Part shown: positions 15,181-23,090 of the stretch, piece after piece
Layout: each line of letters starts with the position of its first letter
How positions within the stretch are numbered: the stretch's first letter is position 1
NCBI GenBank assembly: GCA_020859685.1
Contig: JAJBVT010000078.1
Span: forward strand, 1 to 37,467
Length of the DNA: 37,467 nt
Direction of reading: 5' to 3'
Source: Rikenellaceae bacterium
Lineage (GTDB): Bacteria; Bacteroidota; Bacteroidia; Bacteroidales; Rikenellaceae
Program-made: the position numbers and the translations under genes
The notes under the pieces: model-generated
The model's database searches: none
Told to the model about the DNA's origin: nothing
Seen by the model: only the letters and a program-made list of their open reading frames with translations

Positions 15181-16518
15181 ATGAATCCTTTTATAATAGT
15201 TACAATCGTCCTTGCGGTGTCATGTGTGGTCCTGTCGGTGCTCTTTTCGGGCGCGCTCAGGCGGGCGGCTGCCGTCGGGGCGGCCCGGGCCGCCCTGGAA
15301 GCCGAAAACGAATCGCTTCGAAGGAAAATCGACAATCTGGAGGCCTCGTCCGGCGAAGCCCGCCGCGACGCCGGCGAGAGATTGACAGAGCTGGCCGCCG
15401 AAAATTCGGCCCTCAAAGCCCGGCTGGAGCTGACCGCAGAACAAGCGGCCCGCGAGAAAGAGGAATTTGCGAAACTGCAGGACGCCTTCCGGCTCGAATT
15501 CCGCAACCTTGCGAACGATATTCTCGAAGAAAAATCGCGCCAGTTCAAAGATGCCAGCCAACAGTCGCTGGACGCGCTGTTAAAGCCGTTCCGCAGTTCG
15601 ATAGGGGAGTTCCGCGAACGGGTCGAGGCCATATATGCAGATGAGAACCGCCAGCGGGGCGCCCTCCAGAACGAAATCCGCAACCTCCACGAGCTCAACC
15701 GCAAAATTACCGAGGAGACCACCAACCTGACAAACGCCCTGAAAGGCAACTCGAAGGTGCAGGGTGACTGGGGCGAGATGATTCTGCAGACCCTGCTCGA
15801 ACACTCCAACCTCGTACCGGGTATCCATTTTACCACCCAGCAGAACATAAAGGACGCCGAGGGCAACAACCTCCGGCCGGACGTGATACTGAACCTTCCG
15901 GGCAGGAAACAGATAGTGATAGATTCCAAGGTGTCGCTCACGGCCTACGCCGGGTACTGCTCCGAGTGCCCGCCCGAGGAGCGCGGGAAGTATCTGAAGG
16001 ACCATATCGTGTCGGTCCGCAGGCATGTGGACGAGTTGGGTCGCAAGGGTTATCAGGAGTCGCTCGACTCGCCGGATTTCGTGATAATGTTTATCCCCAA
16101 CGAACCGGCCTACCTCTGCGCCATGCAGAACGACTCTTCGATATGGAGCGACGCGTATAATAAAAAGGTAATCGTCAGCAGCCCGACGAACCTGCTGGCC
16201 CTGCTGAAAATCGTGGACGAGTTGTGGCGCCGGGACGACCAGAGCCGCAACGCCATAGAGATTGCCGACGAGGGGGCCAAATTATACGACAAGTTCGCCG
16301 GGTTCGTCGAAACGCTCGAGACCCTCGGGAAGAGCATAACCTCGGCCGGGGCCAATTACGAAAAGGCGATGAAACAGCTCGCTACCGGTAGCGGCAACCT
16401 CGTGGCCCGTACCGAGAAGCTGCGCCGGCTCGGGGTTAAAACCCGCAAGGCCTTGAGTATAACGGTTGTCGGTAATGAGGGCGGAGAGGAGGAAGGGTCG
16501 CCAGGTCTTCCCGGATAA
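15181..16518 (+). CDS. rmuC: RmuC-family DNA recombination protein
   Basis: A 445-residue protein of the RmuC family, whose members limit recombination at inverted repeats in E. coli and look like membrane-tethered nucleases. It has an N-terminal helix (about 4-22), a long Ala/Glu-rich coiled coil (about 30-120), then the RmuC core: KGNSKVQGDWGEMILQTLLE, HFTTQQNIKDAEGNNLRPDVIL, QIVIDSKVSLTAY and FVIMFIPNEPAYLCAM. The core's PDV and DSK residues fit the PD-(D/E)xK nuclease-like active site. The start is set by the helix and by the -7 box just upstream. A strong hairpin terminator follows within 75 bp. The window is rich in inverted repeats, which is a suggestive but unproven context. Confidence 0.93.
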   Translation: MNPFIIVTIVLAVSCVVLSVLFSGALRRAAAVGAARAALEAENESLRRKIDNLEASSGEARRDAGERLTELAAENSALKARLELTAEQAAREKEEFAKLQDAFRLEFRNLANDILEEKSRQFKDASQQSLDALLKPFRSSIGEFRERVEAIYADENRQRGALQNEIRNLHELNRKITEETTNLTNALKGNSKVQGDWGEMILQTLLEHSNLVPGIHFTTQQNIKDAEGNNLRPDVILNLPGRKQIVIDSKVSLTAYAGYCSECPPEERGKYLKDHIVSVRRHVDELGRKGYQESLDSPDFVIMFIPNEPAYLCAMQNDSSIWSDAYNKKVIVSSPTNLLALLKIVDELWRRDDQSRNAIEIADEGAKLYDKFAGFVETLETLGKSITSAGANYEKAMKQLATGSGNLVARTEKLRRLGVKTRKALSITVVGNEGGEEEGSPGLPG

Positions 16519-16565
16519 CTTCCGTTCCGGTTACGAGCCGCCGGGATACGGTGGCAGAAAATGAC

Positions 16566-16592
16566 AAAAAAGGCATTTATTCGGCCTTTTTT
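16566..16592 (+). terminator. rmuC terminator
   Basis: A 9-bp stem AAAAAAGGC (16566-16574) with GCCTTTTTT (16584-16592) and a 9-nt loop, ending in a run of seven T. It is also T-rich when read on the minus strand. Confidence 0.75.
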
Positions 16593-16637
16593 TACTATTT
16601 TAGGGCCACTTACATTCACCCTAAAAACTACCGGACC

Positions 16638-17237
16638 ATGAAAAAATCCCTTTTATCGCTATTGCTGTTCCTGTTCGCGGGGCAAAGTTTCGCGCAGGAC
16701 CTGCCGTTCTCCCGCCTACTCGATATGACCGCGCAGGAGTTGATTCGTCAGAATTTCACCTATAAGTTCAATAAGAACAGATATGTCCTGTCGAAAACAG
16801 ATGTCTGGGCCGGACTCCTCGAAGTCGCCGACACCAGAAGTTATTCGATAATCCTGCAGTACGGCGATGCGGGACCTGCGTGGCTGAAGGTCTCATTCAC
16901 CAGCCCGAGGGCCTACCACAACATAATGGAATATGTACTGGACAGCGGAATCGAATACCGCGAAACCGTGTCGGAAAGGCAGGTGAAAGTGACCTTCGAG
17001 GCTGACGGTTACAGTGTTGAGCTCTACCGTGAGCCGGTGAACCGGTATAAAACCTATACCGCATCGTCCGACAACTGGGCCTATTCCCGTACCCGCGATA
17101 TTTCGCATGAGGAGTTCACATACGTTGTCCGCACCGGCAACGCGGCAACTTCGAAATGGCATACAAAACGGGCGAAGAAACAGGAGCGTCGCCGTAACTC
17201 GGGAAGGAAGGCACGCAGTATCACCGAATATATGTAA
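16638..17237 (+). CDS. Secreted protein of unknown function
   Basis: I do not recognise this 199-residue protein. The ATG at 16638 starts a clear signal peptide, MKKSLLSLLLFLFAGQSFAQ, with cleavage expected after SFA and no lipobox. The frame is open 29 codons upstream, but those run through the rmuC terminator. The mature part (about 21-165) is mixed alpha/beta with many aromatic residues. The last 35 residues are strongly basic (KRAKKQERRRNSGRKARS) and could bind nucleic acid, lipopolysaccharide or another anion, which is only a guess. It has no close same-strand partner after the rmuC terminator and converges on the small transcription unit at 17.43-17.56 kb. Confidence 0.65.
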   Translation: MKKSLLSLLLFLFAGQSFAQDLPFSRLLDMTAQELIRQNFTYKFNKNRYVLSKTDVWAGLLEVADTRSYSIILQYGDAGPAWLKVSFTSPRAYHNIMEYVLDSGIEYRETVSERQVKVTFEADGYSVELYREPVNRYKTYTASSDNWAYSRTRDISHEEFTYVVRTGNAATSKWHTKRAKKQERRRNSGRKARSITEYM

Positions 17238-17431
17238 TCATTCGGGTAGGGGCCGGAGCGGGGCCGGGGCTCCGGACATGTTAAAGAAGGTAGTGATTCA
17301 GACATTTACGCCACTCGATTTAACGGCCCGCCACTCCGCCCCCGGATGGCCGCACGTGCGCGAAGCGGAGGTAATACCTCCTCAGTGCAACATGTAAATG
17401 TTACCTTAAAAATTGTTAAGCGGTATAACGC

Positions 17432-17520
17432 AATAAAAAGGCGGACTCTTAATAGAAGAGTCCGCCTTTCAGGTTCGGTTAATCAGGTTAATGAGGTTGC
17501 GGGACAATCCCGCTTAACAT
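17432..17520 (-). ncRNA. Candidate small RNA (or minigene) with its own promoter and terminator
   Basis: A minus-strand unit of about 85-90 nt lies between a consensus promoter (17526-17556) and an intrinsic terminator (17437-17469). The predicted RNA begins AUGUUAAGCGGGAUUGUCCC. It folds into a 6-bp hairpin GCGGGA-UUG-UCCCGC at its 5' end and has a single-stranded middle with three AACC repeats. It ends in a 14-bp terminator stem followed by UUUUUAUUG. An AUG at 17520-17518, almost at the predicted start, opens a 10-codon frame (MLSGIVPQPH), so a leaderless minipeptide is an alternative. The upstream AraC gene has its own terminator at 17556-17581, which argues that this is an independent unit rather than a 3' UTR. 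No known RNA family was recognised. Confidence 0.55.
17437..17469 (-). terminator. Terminator of the small transcription unit
   Basis: A perfect 14-bp stem, AAAGGCGGACTCTT (17437-17450) with AAGAGTCCGCCTTT (17456-17469), and a 5-nt loop. On the minus strand the RNA continues UUUUUAUUG, a good T-run. On the plus strand only TTTC follows, so the minus direction is preferred. It could still also stop plus-strand transcription from the 16638-17237 gene. Confidence 0.8.
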
Positions 17521-17525
17521 CTACG

Positions 17526-17556
17526 CAAAGATATATTAATATTTTATTCATACAAA
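17526..17556 (-). promoter_or_regulatory. Consensus Bacteroidota promoter of the small RNA
   Basis: On the minus strand TTTG (17556-17553), a 19-bp spacer and TATCTTTG (17533-17526) match the -33/-7 consensus at every specified base. It is the best promoter in the window. The predicted transcription start is about 17519-17521. Confidence 0.75.
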
Positions 17557-17581
17557 TAAAAGCCGCATTAAAAGTGCAGCT
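17556..17581 (-). terminator. AraC-gene terminator
   Basis: On the minus strand AGCTGCA (17581-17575) pairs with TGCGGCT (17567-17561) through one G-U pair and a 7-nt loop, followed by TTTTATTTG. Its T-tract runs directly into the -33 box of the next promoter. Confidence 0.55.
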
Positions 17582-17640
17582 TATTATTGCATTATTATTT
17601 AAAAATTTATGATGCCGTAAGGTGCGTCACCTCCACCGGG

Positions 17641-18570
17641 TTACTGCCTGTTCATCATGGAACCTACCTGAGTGTCGTCCTTGGGCTTGTGTTCGGCGGC
17701 CTGGTTGCGGCGGGTCTCGTTGTGGTAAGCCCTGTATGCGGCGGGGGTCATCCCGAACTCCTTTTTAAAGAGCTTGATGAAATGCGAGGTGTTCGGGAAG
17801 TTGCATTCGTTGCCTATTTCCGAAATGGATTTACTCGTAGATATGAGCAGCAGGCGCGAGTGCATCAGCCGCTGGCGTATAAACCATTTGTGGGGCGGTT
17901 CGAAGTAGTGTTTCTTGAACTCCTTTTTGAACGAGGTCAGGCTGCGGTTGCACTGCTGGGCCAGCGCCTCGATCGAAATATCGTTGAAGATATTGCGGTG
18001 GATTATCTGTTCGAAATTTTCCTTGTGACTGTCGGTGTTTTCGAGTATTTTTGTTTTGAAGCAGCACTCCTTCTCGGTAAGGATGAGGTATATCAGTTCG
18101 AGCATCTTCATGCTTTCGAGGGTCTTGTCCTTAGTGATATCCCCCTCCCGGATGGACTGGTTTACCATGTTGAAGAAGGTTTTGGCCGCATTCCACGCCG
18201 GGTAGATTACATGGTTCTGTTCGTGGCAGTTGGGGCACGAATGGTCGTTTACGATATCCATGTTGTAGTTCATACTGAGGGTCGCCAGTATTTTTCCCAG
18301 TTTTTCGGGAGAGTAGTAGAAGACGATCTGCTCGAAGGGTTTGTTGTCTTCGGGAATCTCCTCGGTGTAGTGGTTGCCGGAACTCAGGTAGAACATCTCC
18401 CCGCGGTTTACTTCCTGCCTCAGGTCGCCGTTGTAAATATACTTACGGCCGCGTATGACATAGCCGATTGCGTGGCGGACATAGTTATGGGACTGGATAG
18501 CATTGCGCTGGGTCTGGATGAACTTTACGATCATCGGCTGGTCTGTGGTAGGGGAGTAGAAGTTGTCCAT
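17641..18570 (-). CDS. AraC/XylS-family transcriptional regulator
   Basis: A 309-residue cytosolic regulator. The N-terminal half (1-170) is a cupin-like sensor region (VIRGRKYIYNGDLRQEVNRG, EMFYLSSGNHYTEEIPED). The C-terminal half (about 185-290) carries the two helix-turn-helix units of the family: DISIEALAQQCNRSLTSFKK, then ISEIGNECNFPNTSHFIKLF and GMTPAAYR. A short basic, polar tail follows. Within the sensor half is HSCPNCHEQNH (110-120), a CxxCH with flanking His that could bind a metal or sense redox state. No ligand can be named. It has a near-consensus promoter and a 9-bp inverted repeat in its leader, which may be its own operator. Its target is not obvious; the small RNA unit lies just downstream and bioA diverges from it. 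Confidence 0.9.
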   Translation of the reverse strand: MDNFYSPTTDQPMIVKFIQTQRNAIQSHNYVRHAIGYVIRGRKYIYNGDLRQEVNRGEMFYLSSGNHYTEEIPEDNKPFEQIVFYYSPEKLGKILATLSMNYNMDIVNDHSCPNCHEQNHVIYPAWNAAKTFFNMVNQSIREGDITKDKTLESMKMLELIYLILTEKECCFKTKILENTDSHKENFEQIIHRNIFNDISIEALAQQCNRSLTSFKKEFKKHYFEPPHKWFIRQRLMHSRLLLISTSKSISEIGNECNFPNTSHFIKLFKKEFGMTPAAYRAYHNETRRNQAAEHKPKDDTQVGSMMNRQ

Positions 18571-18603
18571 AATAGGAATTAATTAAGGGGATTAATAAAC
18601 ATA

Positions 18604-18644
18604 GTGGATGTTAAACGGATAGTGAAATAATATAAAACATCCAC
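18604..18644. promoter_or_regulatory. Inverted repeat in the AraC-gene leader, possible operator
   Basis: A perfect 9-bp inverted repeat, GTGGATGTT (18604-18612) and AACATCCAC (18636-18644), with 23 bp between the arms. It lies about 35-75 bp upstream of the AraC start codon and touches the -7 box. As DNA, the half-sites are 32 bp centre to centre, about three helical turns. As RNA, it would form a hairpin in the leader. Confidence 0.5.
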
Positions 18645-18674
18645 AAAAATACAATTATTCTTTATTAGACGCAA
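18644..18674 (-). promoter_or_regulatory. AraC-gene promoter
   Basis: The minus strand reads TTG (18674-18672), a 20-bp spacer, then TATTTTTG (18651-18644), which fits TAnnTTTG. The leader would be about 65 nt. The rest of the 303-bp gap to bioA holds a 12-bp palindrome, CCCGCATGCGGG (18755-18766), and no clear bioA promoter. Confidence 0.6.
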
Positions 18675-18873
18675 TATGCAATTAAAAATTAATAATACTA
18701 ATTCAAAAAGACACATATATGAGATTGCAAAATCCTGACAGGAGGGTGTTTTGGCCCGCATGCGGGTCTTTGCGTATCACGAAAAAAAGTCCGGCCGACC
18801 TATCGTGCGGCTGTTTTATACATCCGGACGGGGCTGTTTGGAACCGTCCGGTAACCTAAATGCAATATTCGAT

Positions 18874-20175
18874 ATGGAAACGAAAGAAAAAAATTTGCTA
18901 AAATATGATAAAATTCACATTTGGCACCCGTATACCTCTATGACCGACCCTCTTCCGGTCTATCCGGTAGCGGGTGCCGACGGGGTTTTTATCGAACTTA
19001 CGGACGGAACCCGGCTGATAGACGGAATGTCGTCGTGGTGGTGCGCGGTACACGGGTACAACCACCCGGAGCTGAACCGCGCCGCGGTCGGCCAGTTAGA
19101 GCGGTTCTCACACGTAATGTTCGGCGGTCTGACGCACGAACCGGCGGTCGATCTCGCCCGAAGGCTCGTGGAGATGACCCCGCAGGGGCTGGACCGGGTG
19201 TTCTATTGCGATTCGGGTTCGGTAGCGGTGGAAGTGGCGGCCAAGATGGCATTACAGTATATGCAGGCGTCCGGCCATGCCGGGCGCACCCGGCTGGCAA
19301 CAGTTCGCGGAGGTTACCACGGGGATACATGGCAGGCAATGTCGGTATGCGACCCCGATACCGGCATGCACTCCTTCTACCGCGGAGCCCTACCGGTGCA
19401 CTATTTCGCTCCCCGGCCCTCCGTTCCGTTCGGCGCGGAGTGGGACCCCTCGGACCTCGCCGGAATGGAGGCTCTCCTCGCCGAGAACCATGAGCGAATA
19501 GCCGCCGTGATACTCGAACCGGTGGTGCAGGGAGCGGGAGGAATGTGGTTTTACCACCCCGAGTATGTCCGGGGTGTGCGGGAGTTGTGCGACCGGTACG
19601 GAGTGCTGATGATTGCGGACGAAATTGCCACCGGCTTTATGCGCACCGGGACGATGTTCGCCTGCGACCGGGCGGGGGTTTCGCCCGATATAATGTGCCT
19701 GGGTAAGGCTATCACGGGGGGATATATGAGTTTCGCCGCGGTAGTGGCGAGCGCCGGGGTAGCCGAGGTTATCTCCTCGAACCCTCCATACGTGTTTATG
19801 CACGGGCCTACATTTATGGGGAACCCGCTGGCGTGCGCTGTGGCCTGCGCGTCGCTCGGACTTATCTCCGACCCGGCCCTGTCGGAGCGGATAAAATCCA
19901 TAGAGAATACCCTGCGGCGGCGGCTTGCGCCTGCCCGTGACCTCGGCATCGTACGGGATGTGCGGGTATTGGGAGCCATTGGGGTGCTGGAGCTGGATCG
20001 GCCGGTGGATATGGCCCGCTTGCAGCGCCGGTGTGTGGAGGAGGGGGTATGGATACGCCCGTTCGGCAGGCTGTTCTATATAATGCCCCCGTATATTATC
20101 CGGGAAGAGGAGCTGGCCCGGTTGTGCGATGCGATGCTGAAAATAGCCGCGGAAATGGATGCGGGCGACTATTGA
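18874..20175 (+). CDS. bioA: BioA, adenosylmethionine-8-amino-7-oxononanoate aminotransferase
   Basis: A PLP-dependent class-III aminotransferase that converts 8-amino-7-oxononanoate to 7,8-diaminopelargonate with SAM as amino donor, in biotin synthesis. The 433-residue product shows IWHPYTSM at the N-terminus and [19 protein letters not shown], both characteristic of BioA rather than of other class-III enzymes. Further on are [18 protein letters not shown], the [13 protein letters not shown] segment, DEIATGF and [11 protein letters not shown] with the PLP lysine. The frame is open 41 codons upstream, but [20 protein letters not shown] is the family-like start. No other biotin gene is nearby. 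Its stop codon is separated by a single base from the stop codon of the converging membrane-protein gene. Confidence 0.95.
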   Translation: METKEKNLLKYDKIHIWHPYTSMTDPLPVYPVAGADGVFIELTDGTRLIDGMSSWWCAVHGYNHPELNRAAVGQLERFSHVMFGGLTHEPAVDLARRLVEMTPQGLDRVFYCDSGSVAVEVAAKMALQYMQASGHAGRTRLATVRGGYHGDTWQAMSVCDPDTGMHSFYRGALPVHYFAPRPSVPFGAEWDPSDLAGMEALLAENHERIAAVILEPVVQGAGGMWFYHPEYVRGVRELCDRYGVLMIADEIATGFMRTGTMFACDRAGVSPDIMCLGKAITGGYMSFAAVVASAGVAEVISSNPPYVFMHGPTFMGNPLACAVACASLGLISDPALSERIKSIENTLRRRLAPARDLGIVRDVRVLGAIGVLELDRPVDMARLQRRCVEEGVWIRPFGRLFYIMPPYIIREEELARLCDAMLKIAAEMDAGDY

Positions 20176-20176
20176 T

Positions 20177-21181
20177 TCAGGTAAGCAGGGGCAGTAGGGC
20201 AGCGGTAACTACGGCCGCGCACATAATTATATATAAAAGGAGCGGCAATATCCCGCGGTGCCGTACGAAATACGATGGGGCGAGGATACTCGCCGGGATA
20301 GCCATTACCGCGAAATTCCCTTCGGTGCGCGACGGCATAGCCATCGAGACGGCGCATACCACGAGGAACCAGAGGGCGAATACCTGTATCTTATAGGCGC
20401 GGGTCCTCATATCGGCCGCGGCGGCCATAAATGTGAAGGCGGACAGCACCACGGTCAGAGCCACGATTCCCGCCGCGGCAGACTTTCCGATACCGGCCGG
20501 GCCTGCCGGGAATAACGGTGTGGCCGCCGGGGCGGCGTACGCGAAGCCCTGCCAGACGGATTCGAATACCCCGGTGAAGCCGTAACCCAGCGTCCAGTAG
20601 ATATAAGCGGCCAGCAGGGTGGGAAACAATGAGCCGAGCACGGCCACGGTAGTTTCGCGCGTGCACCTGCGGAACACCACCGTAGCTATGGGTACCAGCA
20701 GGATATATATGGCGTTCTGGGGCTCCAGCAACGGAGTAAGGCCGATGAAGAAGGCCCCGCGGAAGGTGGTCCCGAAACTTACCGTCCGTACGAACGAGGA
20801 GATAAAGGCCACCGTGGCGCAGACGATGAGGTAGGCGGCGACAATCGCCGTAAGGTCGTAAGCCGGAAAGCAGATGCCGCACGAAATCAGCAGGTAGAAG
20901 ATGCACGGCAGGTAGCTACGTACGGGATAGACCAGATTACGGGAGACGGTGCGCGTGATAACGAAAGCATTGACGAACACCAATACGAGCGACAGGGACA
21001 ATGCCATGTAAGGATACGCACCGCTGTAATGGTTCACCAGATTACCGGGAATATAGATATCGCCGCTAACTCCCGATAACGGGACACCGCCCCGTAGCGA
21101 ACAGCCCCAGAGCAGGGCGGCGAAAAATATGAACTGGAACAGTATCGAGCCGAATGTTTGCCGTGTTACGTCCGTGTGCAT
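20177..21181 (-). CDS. Polytopic membrane protein, possibly DUF6427-like
   Basis: A 334-residue, very hydrophobic protein with about eight to ten membrane helices, including FQFIFFAALLWGC, MALSLSLVLVFVNAFVI, FYLLISCGICFPAYDL and, near the end, VFALWFLVVCAVSMAM. A short motif LTPLLEPQNAIYILLVPIAT lies mid-protein. I recognise no enzyme signature. Related multi-spanning proteins lie beside purD in other Bacteroidota (DUF6427), and the place downstream of purD here fits, but the match is loose. It is separated from purD by about 595 bp that hold a 24-bp repeat array. Its stop converges on bioA with a 1-bp gap, so the two transcripts must overlap or end inside the genes. Confidence 0.6.
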   Translation of the reverse strand: MHTDVTRQTFGSILFQFIFFAALLWGCSLRGGVPLSGVSGDIYIPGNLVNHYSGAYPYMALSLSLVLVFVNAFVITRTVSRNLVYPVRSYLPCIFYLLISCGICFPAYDLTAIVAAYLIVCATVAFISSFVRTVSFGTTFRGAFFIGLTPLLEPQNAIYILLVPIATVVFRRCTRETTVAVLGSLFPTLLAAYIYWTLGYGFTGVFESVWQGFAYAAPAATPLFPAGPAGIGKSAAAGIVALTVVLSAFTFMAAAADMRTRAYKIQVFALWFLVVCAVSMAMPSRTEGNFAVMAIPASILAPSYFVRHRGILPLLLYIIMCAAVVTAALLPLLT

Positions 21182-21263
21182 CTTATCCGGTAAGGTTTCA
21201 AATTGGTTGAGGTGTCGCCGGTCGGGTATTACGGTCGGGTGGAGCGTGGTAATCAGTAAGTTG

Positions 21264-21283
21264 CGGCACGGTTAACCGTGCCG
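21264..21283. repeat. Perfect 20-bp palindrome
   Basis: CGGCACGGTTAACCGTGCCG is its own reverse complement. It lies in the 595-bp gap between purD and the membrane-protein gene. It has no loop bases and no T-run, so an operator-like or cruciform site is as likely as a terminator. Confidence 0.6.
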
Positions 21284-21344
21284 GGGCATTCGGAGGGTTT
21301 TAGCCCCGGAGAGTAGCGTTTTCCGATTCGGCCGTGCCTTGCAG

Positions 21345-21580
21345 CGTTTCCGCCGGACTCTTGGCATTGCTTCCGCCGGACTCTTGGCAGTTGCTTCCGC
21401 CGGACTCTTGGCAGTTGCTTCCGCCGGACTCTTGGCAGTTGCTTTTGCCGAACCTTTGGCAGTGCTTTTGCCGGACCCTTGGCAGTTGCTTCTGCCGGAC
21501 TCTTGGCAGTTGCTTTTGCCGGCCCCGTGGCAGCGCTTCTGCCGCACTCTTGGCAGTTGCTTCTGCCGGACCCTTGGCAG
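21345..21580. repeat. 24-bp imperfect tandem repeat, about 10 units
   Basis: The unit is close to TTGCTTCCGCCGGACTCTTG plus GCAG. Three adjacent copies near 21368-21440 are almost identical and the rest differ at a few positions. Because 24 is a multiple of 3, several frames on both strands stay open and give repetitive pseudo-proteins (AKSPAEAT or LLPPDSWQ). None has a convincing start or a non-repeat domain, so this is called intergenic. The rest of the 21182-21776 gap holds the palindrome at 21264 and no gene. Confidence 0.85.
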
Positions 21581-21776
21581 GCTACCGCCGGAACGTTTCG
21601 GAAATTATCCTGCTGCACCCTTATTCCCAAGCGGGGAGACCGTACCGGACCATTTTTATCCGTGGTACTCCCACCTGTGCGGCCAAACCGATGGATGAGG
21701 CAGGTGGCCGGTGTCCCCGATAACTGGTTCTGAGCGGAACGGCCGTTGTTACTCATGCCCGTCCCCGGACGGCCCG

Positions 21777-23090
21777 CTACTTTCCGCCGTACTTTTTGAG
21801 GTCCTGCCCGATATCCCTTCGGTATGTCTTCCCTTCGAACGATATCCCCTCGATGGTCCGGTAGCTCTTGGTGAGAGCCTCGTCGAGAGTGCCCCCCAGA
21901 GAGGTTACGGAGAGTACGCGTCCGCCGTTGGTCACGGTTTTCATACCCTGCCGGGCCGTTCCGGCGTGGAAAATCAAGCTGCCGGTCTCCCCGGCGGCAG
22001 TCTCCAGTCCGGTTATTTCGTCGCCTTTGGCGTAGTCGCCCGGGTAGCCGCCCGCAACGCACATCACGGTCACGCAGTACCCGTCCGACAGGTCGAGTTC
22101 GTATTTGTCTAACTGTCCGAATACGATGGCTTCGAATAGCGAGACGATATCGGAGCCGATAAGAGGGAGCACCGCTTCCGTCTCGGGGTCGCCGAGACGG
22201 ACGTTGTACTCTATAACGTACGGTTCGCCGTCCACGTTCATCAGCCCGATAAATATGAACCCGCGGTAATCTATCTTCTCCTGTGCCAGACCGGCGACTG
22301 TCGGTTCGATGATGCGTGTGCGGACCTTCTCCATAAATTCCCCGTCGGCGAACGCGACCGGTAATACGGCGCCCATACCCCCGGTGTTCGGACCGGTATC
22401 GCCTTCGCCGATGCGTTTGTAGTCCTTCGCCACCGGGAGCACCTTGTAGTTTTTCCCGTCCGTGGCTACGAACACCGAGCACTCGATACCCCTGAGGAAA
22501 CTCTCGATTACCACCGTGTTACCCGCCGCGCCGAACTTTCCGCCCAGCATATCGGCCAGCGCGGATTTAGCTTCTTCGAGTTCTTCGATTATAAGGACAC
22601 CTTTCCCGGCCGCAAGTCCGTCCGCCTTGAGCACGTAGGGCGGGGTAAGGCTTTCGAGGAACTCGTAACCCTCCCCGACCGTCTCCTTGCCGAAACTCCT
22701 GTACGCGGCCGTGGGTATTCCGTGGCGGGCCATAAACGCTTTCGCGAAGTCCTTGCTCCCCTCCAGCCGCGCGCCGAGCATCGACGGGCCGACCACCGGC
22801 ACATGGTATATCTCGCTGTCCTCGCGGATATAGTCCTGAAGACCCTTCACGAGCGGTTCTTCGGGACCCACGACGACGAGGTTTATATTATTGGTGAGGA
22901 TAAACTGCTTTACCGTGCCGAAGTTATTCGGATTGAGGTCTACGTTGGTACCGTATGCGGAGGTCCCGGCATTGCCCGGGGCGATAAAGAGGCCCGCGAC
23001 CCTCGGGCTCTGCGCGATTTTCCAGGCCAGCGCGCATTCGCGGCCTCCCGAGCCGAGCAGCAGTATTTTTATAGATTCAGGTAGCTTCAT
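21777..23090 (-). CDS. purD: PurD, phosphoribosylamine-glycine ligase
   Basis: Cytosolic ATP-grasp enzyme that joins 5-phosphoribosylamine and glycine to give GAR, the second step of purine synthesis. The 437 residues include the N-domain [40 protein letters not shown] and MLEGSKDF-like [17 protein letters not shown]. The ATP-grasp core has [41 protein letters not shown] and [18 protein letters not shown]. Length is normal. Its ATG shares ATGA with the stop of metX, so the two are translationally coupled even though their pathways differ. A long repeat-bearing gap follows. Confidence 0.97.
   Translation of the reverse strand: MKLPESIKILLLGSGGRECALAWKIAQSPRVAGLFIAPGNAGTSAYGTNVDLNPNNFGTVKQFILTNNINLVVVGPEEPLVKGLQDYIREDSEIYHVPVVGPSMLGARLEGSKDFAKAFMARHGIPTAAYRSFGKETVGEGYEFLESLTPPYVLKADGLAAGKGVLIIEELEEAKSALADMLGGKFGAAGNTVVIESFLRGIECSVFVATDGKNYKVLPVAKDYKRIGEGDTGPNTGGMGAVLPVAFADGEFMEKVRTRIIEPTVAGLAQEKIDYRGFIFIGLMNVDGEPYVIEYNVRLGDPETEAVLPLIGSDIVSLFEAIVFGQLDKYELDLSDGYCVTVMCVAGGYPGDYAKGDEITGLETAAGETGSLIFHAGTARQGMKTVTNGGRVLSVTSLGGTLDEALTKSYRTIEGISFEGKTYRRDIGQDLKKYGGK

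Noticed and set aside
18841..18873. BirA-type biotin operator before bioA
   Set aside because: Only a single GGTAACC-like half is present, with no matching second half at the expected distance.
21345..21580. CRISPR array
   Set aside because: Units of 24 bp are directly adjacent with no spacers, and there is no cas gene.
21253..22482. 409-codon minus-strand frame through the purD end and the 24-bp repeats
   Set aside because: It overlaps purD in another frame and its unique part is only repeat-encoded.
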